The notes under the pieces are model-generated. The model searched no databases and had not been told where the DNA came from. It saw only the letters and a program-made list of their open reading frames with translations. Positions 36,376 through 49,640 of a DNA stretch of 64,000 bases are shown in pieces. This stretch comes from Isoperla grammatica (Eukaryota > Arthropoda > Insecta > Plecoptera > Perlodidae), in assembly GCA_945910005.1 (NCBI GenBank), contig OX246745.1, forward strand, positions 37,040,339 to 37,104,338, written 5' to 3'. The position numbers and the translations under genes were made by a program. Positions within the stretch are counted from its first letter, which is position 1; the number at the start of each line of letters is the position of its first letter.

Positions 36376-36721
36376 GACAAAGAAGTTTCATTAAAGATAT
36401 GTCTGTTGATCAAACACCTCAATACATACAATCAAAGAATAAACAACAATCAATGACAAAGAAGTTTCAACAAAGATATGTCTGTTGATCAAAAACCTCA
36501 ATACATACAATCAAAGAATAAACAACAATCAATGACAAAGAAGTTTCAACAAAGATATGTCTGTTGATCAAACACTTCAATACATACAATCAAAAAATAA
36601 ACAACAATCAATGACAAAGAAGTTTCAACAAAGATGTGTCTGTTGATCAAACACCTAAATACATACAATCAAAGAATAAACAACAATTAATGACAAAGAA
36701 GTTTCAACAAAGAGATATCAG
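36335..36721 (-). repeat. A satellite array 9, inverted (about 5 monomers)
   Basis: 387 bp of A monomers in reverse orientation (motifs CAATCAAAGAATAAAC and GTTTCAACAAAGATATG). It has the same 387-bp length as A11 and A13. It adjoins the degraded A edge of C7 (CAAAGAGATATCAG), so the A/C boundary is the reverse complement of the left-half one. Confidence 0.95.
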
Positions 36722-37513
36722 TCGGTTTATTGGTTTGGCTGTAAAAAAATAATTTATGGTCACAAAATCAGAAAATTCACCTTTTGGACACCCCTGGGTG
36801 CCACACCCACCACTGGCAATGTGACCAACAAGTCAAGTTCTACTCCAAATTTATCACTTTATCATAATATATAGGTCTACAATATTCCGCAGGGGGGAGG
36901 GGGAGTTTCCCTATGTATGTACTGGTCTACGTAGTTTTCGCGCAACAATCGACCTCGCTCCCTCATTATCAATAAACCAGTAACCGATTTACTAGATTTG
37001 TCTTGAATCCTTTTTTCTATTGGGCATTTATCACATATTCACTCATCGCTTCAAACTGGAATACTGCCCTTAACGGGGTTTGTGGGCGATGGAAGAGGAC
37101 TGGCCAGTAGAAAGAAGAGAGAAAGTAGAAAGTGGAATATTGATGAATGCTACGTGCGATGAATACAGATTTAAAAAACTAGATGTTTAAAAAGTGCTCT
37201 CAAATATGCACCCATGACTCAAAAGAGGTCCTAATAATTCTCTTTCTGGCATAAGTTGTAATACCAGCCTAAATCGACCTTCCACTGGGGGCTTACTGGG
37301 GGCTAAAAAGGAGCCTACTAGGGGCCTACTAGGGGAAGGGCCCAAACACTGGGCAAGTTGCATCAATACTGTCTACGGACGTTATGGTGCTATCTATGGT
37401 TCAGACATGGGAACTACGCTCTTGGAATGTGTATATGTGGGGAGATGATTTTCGAGTCCTGTTATGAGCCCGCGGAAGTCTATAACCAGCGAGGGCAATG
37501 TACGGGCCTACTA
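36722..37513 (-). repeat. C spacer module, copy 7, inverted, right subfamily
   Basis: 792 bp, the reverse complement of left-half C with diagnostic differences shared with C8 and C9 (CTTCCACTGGGG, AAGTTGCATC, CATGGGAACTACG, CCGCGGAAGTC, TTACTAGATTTG, TATTCACTCATCG). Private changes include CTATGTATGTACTGG and AGTAGAAAGAAG, the latter matching C1. The hairpin lies at 36795-36809 and the G-run cluster at 37287-37340. Confidence 0.94.
37287..37340 (+). other. G-run cluster of inverted C (G4-capable)
   Basis: G-runs at 37287-37291, 37298-37302, 37321-37324 and 37332-37335, plus a GGG, now lie on the + strand because C is inverted. The pattern is the same as the minus-strand cluster of the left C copies. 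Confidence 0.5.
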
Positions 37514-37740
37514 ACTGACAGCCTGGCTCACAGAAGCAGCGAGGCATTGCACACTCACTTCTATACTCACTACACATCTCCGGGCTTACTAGACTGACAG
37601 CCCGGCTGACAGAAGCAGCGTAGCATAGCACACTTACTACTATACTCACTACACATGTCCGGGCTTACTAGACTGACAGCCTGGCTCACAGAAGCAGCGT
37701 AGCATTGCACACTCACTCACTACTATACTCACTTCACATG

Positions 37741-40693
37741 TCCGGGATTACTAGCCTGGCTGACAGAAGCAGCGTAGCATTGCACAATCATTTACTACTA
37801 TACTCTCTACACATGGCCGGGCTTACTAAACTGACAGCCTGGCTCACAGAAGCAGCGTAGCATTGCACACTCACTACTATACTCACAACACATTTCCGGG
37901 CTTACTAGACTGACAGCCTTGCTGACAGAAGCAGCGTTGCATTGCACACTCGATACTATACTCACTACACATGTCCGTGCTTACTAGACTGACAGCCTGG
38001 CTGACAGAAGGAGCGTATCTTAGCACACTCACTACTTTACTCACTACACATGTCCGGGCTTACTAGACTGACAGCCTGGCTGACAGAAGCAGCGTAGCAT
38101 TGCACAATCACTTCTATACTCACTACACATGTCCGGGCTTACTAGACTGACAGCCTGGCTCACAGAAGCAGCGTAGCATTGTACACTCACTACTGTACTC
38201 ACTACACATGGCCGGGCTTACTTGACTGACAGCCTGGCTGACAGAAGCAGCGTAGCAATGCACACTCACTCACTTCTATACTCACTACACATGTCCGGGC
38301 CTACTAGACTGACAGAAGCAGCGTAGCATTGCACACTCACTCACTACTATACTCACTACACATAGCCGGGCTTACTAGACTGACAGCCTGGCTGACAGAA
38401 GCAGCGTAGCATTGCACACTCACTCACTACCAAGTTTACTACACATGTCCGGGCCTACTAGACTGACAGAAGCAGCGTAGCATTGCACACTCACTCACTA
38501 CTATACTCACTACACATGTCCGGGCTTACTAGACTCACAGCCTGGCTGACAGAAGCAGCGTAGCATTGCACACTCACTCACTACTATACTCACTTCACTA
38601 TCCGGGCTTACTAGACTGACAGCCTGGCTCACAGAAGCAGCGTAGCATTGCACACTCACAACTATACTCACTTCACATGTCCGGGCTTACTAGACTGACA
38701 GCCTGGCTTACAGAAGCAGCGTAGCATTGCACACTAACTTCTATACTCACTACACATGTCCGGGCTTACTAGACTGACAGCCTGGCTGACAGAAGCAGCG
38801 TAGCATTGTACACTCACTACTATACTCACTACACATGTCCGGGCTTACTTGACTGACAGCCTGGCTGACAGAAGTAGCGTAGCATTGCACACTCACTTCT
38901 ATACTCACTACACATATCCGGGCTTACTAGACTGACTGCCTGGCTGACAGAAGCAGCGTTGGATTCCACACTCACTCACTACTATACTCACTACACATGT
39001 CTGGGCTTACTAGACTGACAGCCTGGCTAACAGAAGCAGCGTAGCATTGCACACTCACTTCTAAACTCAGTACACATGTCCGGGCTTACGAGACTGACAG
39101 CCTGGCTGACAGAAGCAGCGTAGCATTGCACACTCACTACTATACTCACTGCACATGTCCGGGCTTACTAGACTGACAGCCTGGCTGACAGAAGCAGCGT
39201 AGCATTGCATACTCACTACTGTACTCACTACACATGTCCGGGCTTACTAGACTGACAGCCAGGCTCACAGAAGCAGCGTAGCATTGCACACTCACTCACT
39301 ACTGTACTCACTACACAAGGCCGGGCTTACTTGACTGACAGCCTGGCTGACAGAAACAGCGTAGCATTGCACACTTACAACTATACTCACTACACATGTC
39401 CGGGCTTACTAGACTGACAGCCTGGCTGACAGAAGCAGCGTAGCATTGCACAGTCACTACTATACTCACTACACATGTCCGGGCTTACTAGACTGACAGC
39501 CTGGCTGACAGAAGCAGCGTAGCATTGCAACTCACTCACTACTATACTCACTACACATGTCCGGGCTTTCTAGACTGACAGCCTGGCTGACAGAAGCAGC
39601 GTAGCATTGCGCACTCACTCACTACTATACTCACTACACATGTCAGGGCTTACTAGACTAAAAGCCTGGCTGACAGAAGCAGCGTAGCATTGCACACTTA
39701 CTTCTATACTCACTACACATGGCCGGGCTTACTAGACTGACAGCCTGGCTGACATAAGCAGCGTAGCATTGCACACTCACACTACTTTACTCACTACACA
39801 TGTCCGGGCTTTCTAGACTGACAGCCTGGCTGACAGAAGCAGCGTAGCATTGCGCACTCACTCACTACTATACTCACTACACATGTCCGGGCTTACTAGA
39901 CTAAAAGCCTGGCTGACAGAAGCAGCGTAGCATTGCACACTTACTTCTATACTCACTACACATGGCCGGGCTTACTAGACTGACAGCCTGGCTGACATAA
40001 GCAGCGTAGCATTGCACACTCACACTACTTTACTCACTACACATGTCCGGGCTTATTTGACTGACAGCCTAGCTGACAGAAGCAGCGTAGCATTGCACAC
40101 TCACTAACTACTATACTCACTACACATGTCCGGGCTTACTAGACTGACAGCCTGGCTCACAGAAGCAGCGTAGCATTGCACACTCACTCACTACTATACT
40201 CACTACACATGTCCGGGCTTACTAGACTCACAGCCTGGCTGACAGAAGCAGCGTAGCATTGCACACTCACTACTATACTCACTACACATTTCCGGGCTTA
40301 CAAGACTGACAGCCTGGCTCACAGAAGCAGCGTAGCATTTCACTCTCACTACTATACTCACTACACATGTCCGGGCTTACTTGACTGACAGCCTGGCTCA
40401 CAGAAGCAGCGTAGCATTGCACACTCACTACTATACTCACTACACATGTCCGGGCTAACTAGACTTACAGCCTGGGTGACAGAAGCAGCGTAGCATTGCA
40501 CACTTACTACTATACTCACTACACATGTCCGGGCTTACTAGACTGACAGCCTGGCTCACAGAAGCAGCGTCACATTGCACACTCACTCACTACTATACTC
40601 ACTACACATGTCTGGGCTTACTAGACTTACAGCCTGGCTGACAGAAACAGCGTAGCATTGCACACTCACTCACTACTATACTCACTACACATG
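37741..40693 (-). repeat. 2.95-kb segmental duplication in B9, first copy
   Basis: Starts at TCCGGGATTACTAGCCTGG, which lacks 8 bp (ACTGACAG) present in the second copy. Landmarks such as CAATCATTTACTACTATAC and TACTCTCTACAC recur 2961 bp later (37801 and 40762). Other landmarks inside: CTACCAAGTTTAC, CAGCGTTGGATTCC, CACAAGGCCGG and GACATAAGCAGCG. Confidence 0.88.
39563..40048 (-). repeat. 243-bp three-monomer duplication within B9
   Basis: GGGCTTTCTAGACTG (39563 and 39806) and GTAGCATTGCGCAC (39601 and 39844) repeat with a 243-bp offset. The same doubled block is present in the second 2.95-kb copy and in B11 (52479 and 52722), and the block recurs in B13 near 61148 and 61391, so it is older than the segmental duplication. 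Confidence 0.8.
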
Positions 40694-43654
40694 TCCGGGA
40701 TTACTAGACTGACAGCCTGGCTGACAGAAGCAGCGTAGCATTGCACAATCATTTACTACTATACTCTCTACACATGGCCGGGCTTACTAAACTGACAGCC
40801 TGGCTCACAGAAGCAGCGTAGCATTGCACACTCACTACTATACTCACAACACATTTCCGGGCTTACTAGACTGACAGCCTTGCTGACAGAAGCAGCGTTG
40901 CATTGCACACTCGATACTATACTCACTACACATGTCCGTGCTTACTAGACTGACAGCCTGGCTGACAGAAGGAGCGTATCTTAGCACACTCACTACTTTA
41001 CTCACTACACATGTCCGGGCTTACTAGACTGACAGCCTGGCTGACAGAAGCAGCGTAGCATTGCACAATCACTTCTATACTCACTACACATGTCCGGGCT
41101 TACTAGACTGACAGCCTGGCTCACAGAAGCAGCGTAGCATTGTACACTCACTACTGTACTCACTACACATGGCCGGGCTTACTTGACTGACAGCCTGGCT
41201 GACAGAAGCAGCGTAGCAATGCACACTCACTCACTTCTATACTCACTACACATGTCCGGGCCTACTAGACTGACAGAAGCAGCGTAGCATTGCACACTCA
41301 CTCACTACTATACTCACTACACATAGCCGGGCTTACTAGACTGACAGCCTGGCTGACAGAAGCAGCGTAGCATTGCACACTCACTCACTACCAAGTTTAC
41401 TACACATGTCCGGGCCTACTAGACTGACAGAAGCAGCGTAGCATTGCACACTCACTCACTACTATACTCACTACACATGTCCGGGCTTACTAGACTCACA
41501 GCCTGGCTGACAGAAGCAGCGTAGCATTGCACACTCACTCACTACTATACTCACTTTACTATCCGGGCTTACTAGACTGACAGCCTGGCTCACAGAAGCA
41601 GCGTAGTATTGCACACTCACAACTATACTCACTTCACATGTCCGGGCTTACTAGACTGACAGCCTGGCTTACAGAAGCAGCGTAGCATTGCACACTAACT
41701 TCTATACTCACTACACATGTCCGGGCTTACTAGACTGACAGCCTGGCTGACAGAAGCAGCGTAGCATTGTACACTCACTACTATACTCACTACACATGTC
41801 CGGGCTTACTTGACTGACAGCCTGGCTGACAGAAGTAGCGTAGCATTGCACACTCACTTCTATACTCACTACACATATCCGGGCTTACTAGACTGACTGC
41901 CTGGCTGACAGAAGCAGCGTTGGATTCCACACTCACTCACTACTATACTCACTACACATGTCTGGGCTTACTAGACTGACAGCCTGGCTAACAGAAGCAG
42001 CGTAGCATTGCACACTCACTTCTATACTCAGTACACATGTCCGGGCTTACGAGACTGACAGCCTGGCTGACAGAAGCAGCGTAGCATTGCACACTCACTA
42101 CTATACTCACTGCACATGTCCGGGCTTACTAGACTGACAGCCTGGCTGACAGAAGCAGCGTAGCATTGCATACTCACTACTGTACTCACTACACATGTCC
42201 GGGCTTACTAGACTGACAGCCAGGCTCACAGAAGCAGCGTAGCATTGCACACTCACTCACTACTGTACTCACTACACAAGGCCGGGCTTACTTGACTGAC
42301 AGCCTGGCTGACAGAAACAGCGTAGCATTGCACACTTACAACTATACTCACTACACATGTCCGGGCTTACTAGACTGACAGCCTGGCTGACAGAAGCAGC
42401 GTAGCATTGCACAGTCACTACTATACTCACTACACATGTCCGGGCTTACTAGACTGACAGCCTGGCTGACAGAAGCAGCGTAGCATTGCAACTCACTCAC
42501 TACTATACTCACTACACATGTCTGGGCTTTCTAGACTGACAGCCTGGCTGACAGAAGCAGCGTAGCATTGCGCACTCACTCACTACTATACTCACTACAC
42601 ATGTCAGGGCTTACTAGACTAAAAGCCTGGCTGACAGAAGCAGCGTAGCATTGCACACTTACTTCTATACTCACTACACATGGCCGGGCTTACTAGACTG
42701 ACAGCCTGGCTGACATAAGCAGCGTAGCATTGCACACTCACACTACTTTACTCACTACACATGTCCGGGCTTTCTAGACTGACAGCCTGGCTGACAGAAG
42801 CAGCGTAGCATTGCGCACTCACTCACTACTATACTCACTACACATGTCCGGGCTTACTAGACTAAAAGCCTGGCTGACAGAAGCAGCGTAGCATTGCACA
42901 CTTACTTCTATACTCACTACACATGGCCGGGCTTACTAGACTGACAGCCTGGCTGACATAAGCAGCGTAGCATTGCACACTCACACTACTTTACTCACTA
43001 CACATGTCGGGGCTTATTTGACTGACAGCCTAGCTGACAGAAGCAGCGTAGCATTGCACACTCACTAACTACTATACTCACTACACATGTCCGGGCTTAC
43101 TAGACTGACAGCCTGGCTCACAGAAGCAGCGTAGCATTGCACACTCACTCACTACTATACTCACTACACATGTCCGGGCTTACTAGACTCACAGCCTGGC
43201 TGACAGAAGCAGCGTAGCATTGCACACTCACTACTATACTCACTACACATTTCCGGGCTTACAAGACTGACAGCCTGGCTCACAGAAGCAGCGTAGCATT
43301 TCACTCTCACTACTATACTCACTACACATGTCCGGGCTTACTTGACTGACAGCCTGGCTCACAGAAGCAGCGTAGCATTGCACACTCACTACTATACTCA
43401 CTACACATGTCCGGGCTAACTAGACTTACAGCCTGGGTGACAGAAGCAGCGTAGCATTGCACACTTACTACTATACTCACTACACATGTCCGGGCTTACT
43501 AGACTGACAGCCTGGCTCACAGAAGCAGCGTCACATTGCACACTCACTCACTACTATACTCACTACACATGTCTGGGCTTACTAGACTTACAGCCTGGCT
43601 GACAGAAACAGCGTAGCATTGCACACTCACTCACTACTATACTCACTACACATG
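40694..43654 (-). repeat. 2.95-kb segmental duplication in B9, second copy
   Basis: The second copy of 37741-40693. By eye I noted only five substitutions, for example CTTCACTATCC versus CTTTACTATCC, TCTAAACTCAG versus TCTATACTCAG, and TGTCCGGGCTTATTT versus TGTCGGGGCTTATTT. That marks it as much younger than the divergence between neighbouring monomers. Confidence 0.88.
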
Positions 43655-46600
43655 GCCGGGCTTACAAGACTGACAGCCTGGCTGACAGAAGCAGCGTAGC
43701 ATTGCACACTTACTCACTACTATACTCACTACACATGTCCGGGCCTACTAGACTGACCGCCTGGCTCACAGTAGCAGCGTAGCATTGAACACTCACTACT
43801 GTACTCACTACGCATGTCCGGGCTTACTAGACTGACAGCCTGGCTCACAGAAGCAGCGTAGAATTGTACACTCACTACTGTACTCACTACACATGTCCGG
43901 GCTTACTAGACTGACAGCCTGGCTGACAGAAGCAGCGTAGCATTGCACACTCACTCACTACTATACTCACTACACATGTCCGGCCTTACTAGACTGCCAG
44001 CCTGGCTCACAGAAGCAGCGTAGCATTGCACACTCACTACTATACTCACTACACATGTCCGGGCTTACTAGACTTACAGCTTGGCTGACAGAAGCAGCGT
44101 AGCATTGCACACTCACTACTTCACTCACTTCACATGTCCGGGCTTACTAGACTGACAGCCTGGCTCACAGAAGCAGCGTAGCATTGCACACTCACTCACT
44201 ACTATACTCACTACACATAGCCGGGCTTACTAGACTGACAGCCTGGCTGACAGAAGCAGCGTAGCATTGCACACTCACTCACTACCAAGTTTACTACACA
44301 TGTCCGGGCCTACTAGACTGACAGAAGCAGCGTAGCATTGCACACTCACTCACTACTATACTCACTACACATGTCCGGGCTTACTAGACTCACAGCCTGG
44401 CTGACAGAAGCAGCGTAGCATTGCACACTCACTCACTACTATACTCACTTCACTATCCGGGCTTACTAGACTGACAGCCTGGCTCACAGAAGAAGCGTAG
44501 CATTGCACACTCACAACTATACTCACTTCACATGTCCGGGCTTACTATACTGACAGCCTGGCTTACAGAAGCAGCGTAGCATTGCACACTAACTTCTATA
44601 CTCACTACACATGTCCGGGCTTACTAGACTGACAGCCTGGCTGACAGAAGCAGCGTAGCATTGCACACTCACTTCTATACTCACTACACATGTCCGGGCT
44701 TACTAGACTGACAGCCTGGCTGACAGAAGCAGCGTAGCATTGCACAGTCACTACTATACTCACTACACATGGCCGGGCTTACTAGACTGACAGCCTGGCT
44801 CACAGAAGCAGCTTAGCATTGCACAGTCACTACTATACTCACTAGACATAGCCGGGCTTACTAGACTGACAGTCTCGCTCTAAGAAGCAGAGTAGCATTG
44901 CACACTCACTACTATACTAACTACACATGTCCGCTTACTAGACTGACAGCCTGGCTGACAGAAGCAGCGTAGCATTGCACACTAACTTACTACTATACTC
45001 ACTACACATGTCCGGGCTTACTAGACTGACAGCCTGGCTGACAGAAGCAGCGTAGCATTGCACACTCACTACTATACTCACTACACATGTCCAGGCTTAC
45101 TAGACTGACAGCCTTGCTGACAGAAGCAGCGTAGCATTGCACACTCACTCACTTCTATACTCACTACACATGTTCGGGCTTACTAGACTGACAGCCTAGC
45201 TCACAGAAGCAGCGTAGCATTGCACACTCACTTCTATACTCACTACACATGTCCGGGCTTACAAGACTGACAGACTGGCTGACAGAAGCAGCGTAGCATT
45301 GCACACTCACTACTATACTCACTACACATGTCCGGGCTTACTAGACTGACAGCCTGGCTGACAGAAGCAGCGTAGCATTGCACACTCACTCACTACTATA
45401 CTCACTACACATATCCGGGCTTACTCGACTGACAGCCTGGCTCACAGAAGCAGCGTAGCATTGCACACTCACTACTATACTCACTTCACATGTCCGGGCT
45501 TACTAGACTGACAGCCTGGCTCACAGAAGCAGCGTAGCATTACACACTCACTCCCTTCTATACTCACTACACATGTCCGGGCTTACTAGACTGACAGCCT
45601 GGCTCACAGAAGCAGCGTAGCATTGTACACTCAACTACTATACTCACTACACATGTCCGGGCTTACTAGACTGACAGCCTGGCTCACAGAAGCAGCGTAG
45701 CATTGCACAGTCACTACTATACTCACTACACATGTCCGGGCTTACTAGACTGACAGCCTGGCTCACAGAAGCAGCGTAGCATTGCACACTCACTCACTTC
45801 TATCTTCACTACACATGTCCGGGCTTACTAGACTGACAGCCTGGCTCACAAAAGCAGCGTAGCATTGTACACTCACTACTATACTCACTACACATGTCCG
45901 GGCTTACTAGACTGACAGCCTGGCTCACAGAAGCAGCGTAGAATTGCACACTCACTCACTTCTATACTCACTACACATGTCTGGGCTTACTAGACTGACA
46001 GCCTGGCTCACAGAAGCAGCGTAGCATTGTACACTCACTACTATACTCACTACACATGTCCGGGCTTACTAGACTGACAGCCTGGCTGACAGAAGCAGCG
46101 TAGCATTGCACACTCACTACTATACTCACGACACTTGTCCGGGCTTACTAGAATGACAGCCTTGCTCACAGAAGAAGCGTAGCATTGCACACTCACTCAC
46201 TTCTATACTCACTACACATGTCCGGGCTTACTAGACTGACAGCCTGGCTCAAAGAAGCAGCGTAGCATTGCACACTCACTACTATACTCACAACACATGT
46301 CCGGGCTTACTAGACTGACAGCCTGGCTCACAGAAGCAGCGTAGCATTGTACACTCACTACTTTACTCACTTCACATGTCCGGGCTTACTAGACTGACAG
46401 CCTGGCTCACAGAAGCAGCGTAGCATTGCACACTCACTCACTTCTATACTCACTACACATGTCCGGGCTTACTAGACTGACAGCCTGGCTCACAGAAGCA
46501 GCGTAGCATTGTACACTCACTACTATACTCACTACACATGTCTGGGCTTACTAGACTGACAGCCTGGCTGACAGAAGCAGCGTAGCATTGCACACTCACT

Positions 46601-46739
46601 ACTATACTCACGACACATGTCCGGGCTTACTAGAATGACAGCCTTGCTGACAGAAGCAGCGTAGCATTGCACACTCACTCAGTACTATACTCACTACACA
46701 TGTCCGGGCTTACTAGACTGACAGCCTGGCTGACAGAAG

Positions 46740-47798
46740 CAACAATCAATGACAAAGAAGATTCAACAAAGATATGGCTGTTGATCAAACACCTCAATAC
46801 ATACAATCAAAGAATAAACAACAATCAATGATAAGGAAGTTTCAACGAAGATATGTCTGTTGATCAAACACCTAAATACAAACAATCAAAGAATAAACAT
46901 TAATCAATGACAAAGAAGTTTCAACAAAGATATGTCGGTTGATCAAACAACTCAATACATACAATCAAAGAATAAACAACAATCAATGACAAAGAAGTTT
47001 CAACGAAGATATGTCTGTTGAACAAACACCTCAATACATACAATCAAAGAATAAACAACAATCAATGACAAAGAAGTTTCAACAAAGATATGTCTGTTGA
47101 TCAAACACCTCAATACATACAATCAAAGAAAAAACAACAATCAATGACAAGGAAGTTTCAACAAAGATATGTTTGTTGATCAAACACCTCAATACATACA
47201 ATCAAAGAATAAACAACAATCAATGACAAAGAAGTTTTAACAAAGATATGTCTGTTGATCAAACACCTCAATACATACAATCAAAGAATAAACAACAATC
47301 GATGACAAAGAAGTTTCAACGAAGATATGTCTGTTGATCAAACACCTCAATACATACAATCAAAGAATAAACAACAATCAATGACAAAGAAATTTCAACA
47401 AAGAGATGTCAGTTGATCAAACAACTCAAAACATACAATCAAAGAATAAACAACAATCAATGACGAAGAAGTTTTAACGAAGATATGTCTGTTGATCAAA
47501 CACCTCAATACATACAATCAAAGAATAAACAACAATCAATGACAAAGAAGTTTCAACAAAGATATGTATGTTGATCAAACACCTCAATACATACAATCAA
47601 AGAATAAACAACAATCAATGACAAAGAAGTTTTAACAAAGATATGTTTGTTGATCAAACACCTCAATACATACAATCAAAGAATAAACAACAATCAATGA
47701 CAAAGAAGTTTCAACAAAGATATGTCTGTTGATTAAACACTTGAATACATACAATCAAAGAATAAACAACAATCAATGACAAAGAAGTTTCAACAAAG
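46740..47798 (-). repeat. A satellite array 10, inverted (about 13.4 monomers)
   Basis: 1059 bp, the same length as A12. It begins at CAACAATCAATGAC with the diagnostic AAGATTCAACAAAG (reverse complement of the TTGAATCTTC end of left-half A arrays), so the ancestral A/B junction is retained. It differs from A12 at ATAAACATTAATC (about 46893). It ends abruptly at CAACAAAG against + oriented B. Confidence 0.95.
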
Positions 47799-47815
47799 TG
47801 TCAGGCTGTGAGTCA
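47785..47815. other. Orientation switch: A(-) to B(+), junction copy 1
   Basis: TTCAACAAAG of inverted A is joined to TGTCAGGCTGTGAGTCAAG of a + B monomer (missing CCAG relative to the usual TCAGCCAGGCTG). The same join is found at 56386/56387, so one event was later copied with the unit. Confidence 0.85.
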
Positions 47816-49640
47816 AGTATGCCCGGACATGTGTAGTGAGTATAGTAGTGAGTAAGTGTGCAATGCTAAGCTGCTTCTGTCAGTCTAGTAGGCCCGGACA
47901 TGTGTAGTGAATATAGAAGTGAGTAAGTGTGCAATGCTACGCTGCTTCTGTCAGCCAGGCTGTCAGTCTTGTAAGCCCAGCCATGTGTAGTGAGTATAGT
48001 AGTGAGTGAGTGTGCAATGCTACGCTGCTTCTGTCAGGCAGGCTGTCAGTCTAGTAAGCCCGGACATGTGTAGTGAGTACAGTAGTGAGTGTACAATGCT
48101 ACGCTGCTTCTGTGAGCCAGGCTGTAAGTCTAGTAAGCCCGGACATGTGTAGTGAGTATAGTAGTGAGTGTTCAATGCTACGCTACTTTTGTCAGCCAGG
48201 CTGTCAGTCTAGTTAGCCCGGACATGTGTAGTGAGTATAGTAGTGAGTGAGTGTGCAATGCTACGCTGCTTCTGTGAGCCAGGCTGTCAGTCTAGTAAGC
48301 CCGGACATGTATAGTGAGTATAGAGTGACTGTGCAAATCTACGCTGCTTCTGTGAGCCAGGCTGTCAGTCTAGTAAGCCCTGCCATGTGTAGTGAGTATA
48401 GTAGTGACTGTGCAATGCTACGCTGCTTCTGTGAGCCCAGCTGTCAGTCAAGTAAGCCCTGACATGTGTAGTGAGTATAGTAGTGAATGTGTGCAATGCT
48501 ACGCTGCTTCTGTCAGCCAGGCTGTCAGTCTAGTAAGCCCGGACATGTGTAGTGAGTATAGTAGTGAGATTGCAAGGCTACGCTGCTTTTGTGAGCCAGG
48601 CTGTCAATCAAGTAAGCCCGGACATGTGTAGTGAGTATAGTCGTGAGTGTGCAATGCTACGCTACTTCTGTCAGCCAGGCTGTCAGTCTAGTAAGCCCGG
48701 ACATGTGAAGTGAGTACAGTAGTAAGTGTACAATACAACGCTGCTTCTGTGAGCCAGGCTGTCAGTCTAGTAAGCACGGACATGTGTAGTGAGTACAGTC
48801 GTGAGTGTACAATGCTACGCTGCTTCTGTGAGCCAGGCTGTCAGTCTTGTAAGCCCGGACATGTGCAGTGATTATAGTTGTGAGTGAGTGTGCAATGCTA
48901 CGCTGCTTCTGTCAGCCAGGCTGTCAGTCTAGTAAGCCCGGACATGTGTAGTGAGTATAGTAGTGAGTGTGCAATGCTACGCTGCTTCTGTGAGCCAGGC
49001 TGTCAGTCTAGTAAGCCCGGACATGTGCAGTGAGTGTAGTAGTGAGTGAGTGTGCAATGCTACGCTGCTTCTGTCAGCCAGGCTGTGAGTCTAGTAAGCC
49101 CGGACATGTGTAGTGAGTATAGTAGTGAGTGAGTGTGCAATGCTACGCTGCTTCTGTCAGCCAGGCTGTGAGTCTAGTAAGCCCGGACATGTGTAGTGAG
49201 TATAGTAGTGAGTAAGTGTGCAATGCTAAGCTGCTTCTGTCAGTCTAGTAGGCCCGGAATTGTGTAGTGAGTATAGTAGTGAGTAAGTGTGCAATGCTAC
49301 GCTGCTTCTGTCAGCCTGGCTGTAAGTCTAGTAAGCCCGGCCATGTGTAGTGAGTATAGTAGTAAATGTGCAATGCTACGCTGCTTCTGTGAGCCAGGCT
49401 GGCAGTCTAGTAAGGCCGGACATGTGTAGTGAGTATAGTAGTGAGTGAGTGTGCAATGCTTCGCTGCTTCTGTGAGCCAGGCTGTCAGTCTAGTAAGCCC
49501 GGCCATGTGAAGTGAGTATAGTAGTGAGTGAGTGTGCAATGCTACGCTGCTTCTGTCAGCCAGGCTGTAAGTCTAGTAAGCCCGGACATGTGTATTGAGT
49601 ATAATAGTGAGAGTGCAATGCTACGCTGCTTCTGTGGGTG
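47799..49640 (+). repeat. B satellite array 10, + oriented block inside the inverted unit
   Basis: 1842 bp. It matches B12 (2075 bp) except that 233 bp is absent near 49500, where GGCTGTCAGTCTAGTAAGC passes straight to CCGGCCATGTGAAG. 233 equals one monomer of each length class (79 + 83 + 71). Short open frames at 48247-48462 and 48392-48631 are repeat-derived. Confidence 0.94.

Larger units (their letters stand above)
37514..46739 (-). repeat. B satellite array 9, inverted and strongly expanded
   Basis: 9226 bp of B monomers reading GCATTGCACACTCAC and CCGGGCTTACTAGACTGACA, the longest uninterrupted array in the window. It is about twice the length of B11 (4507 bp). Part of the excess is a 2.95-kb tandem duplication. 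The C-proximal monomer lacks the GACTGATTGTCTGG variant found in B11 and B13. At the far end GACAGAAG/CAACAATC is the reverse complement of the canonical A/B junction, apart from GTAG becoming GAAG. Confidence 0.95.
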
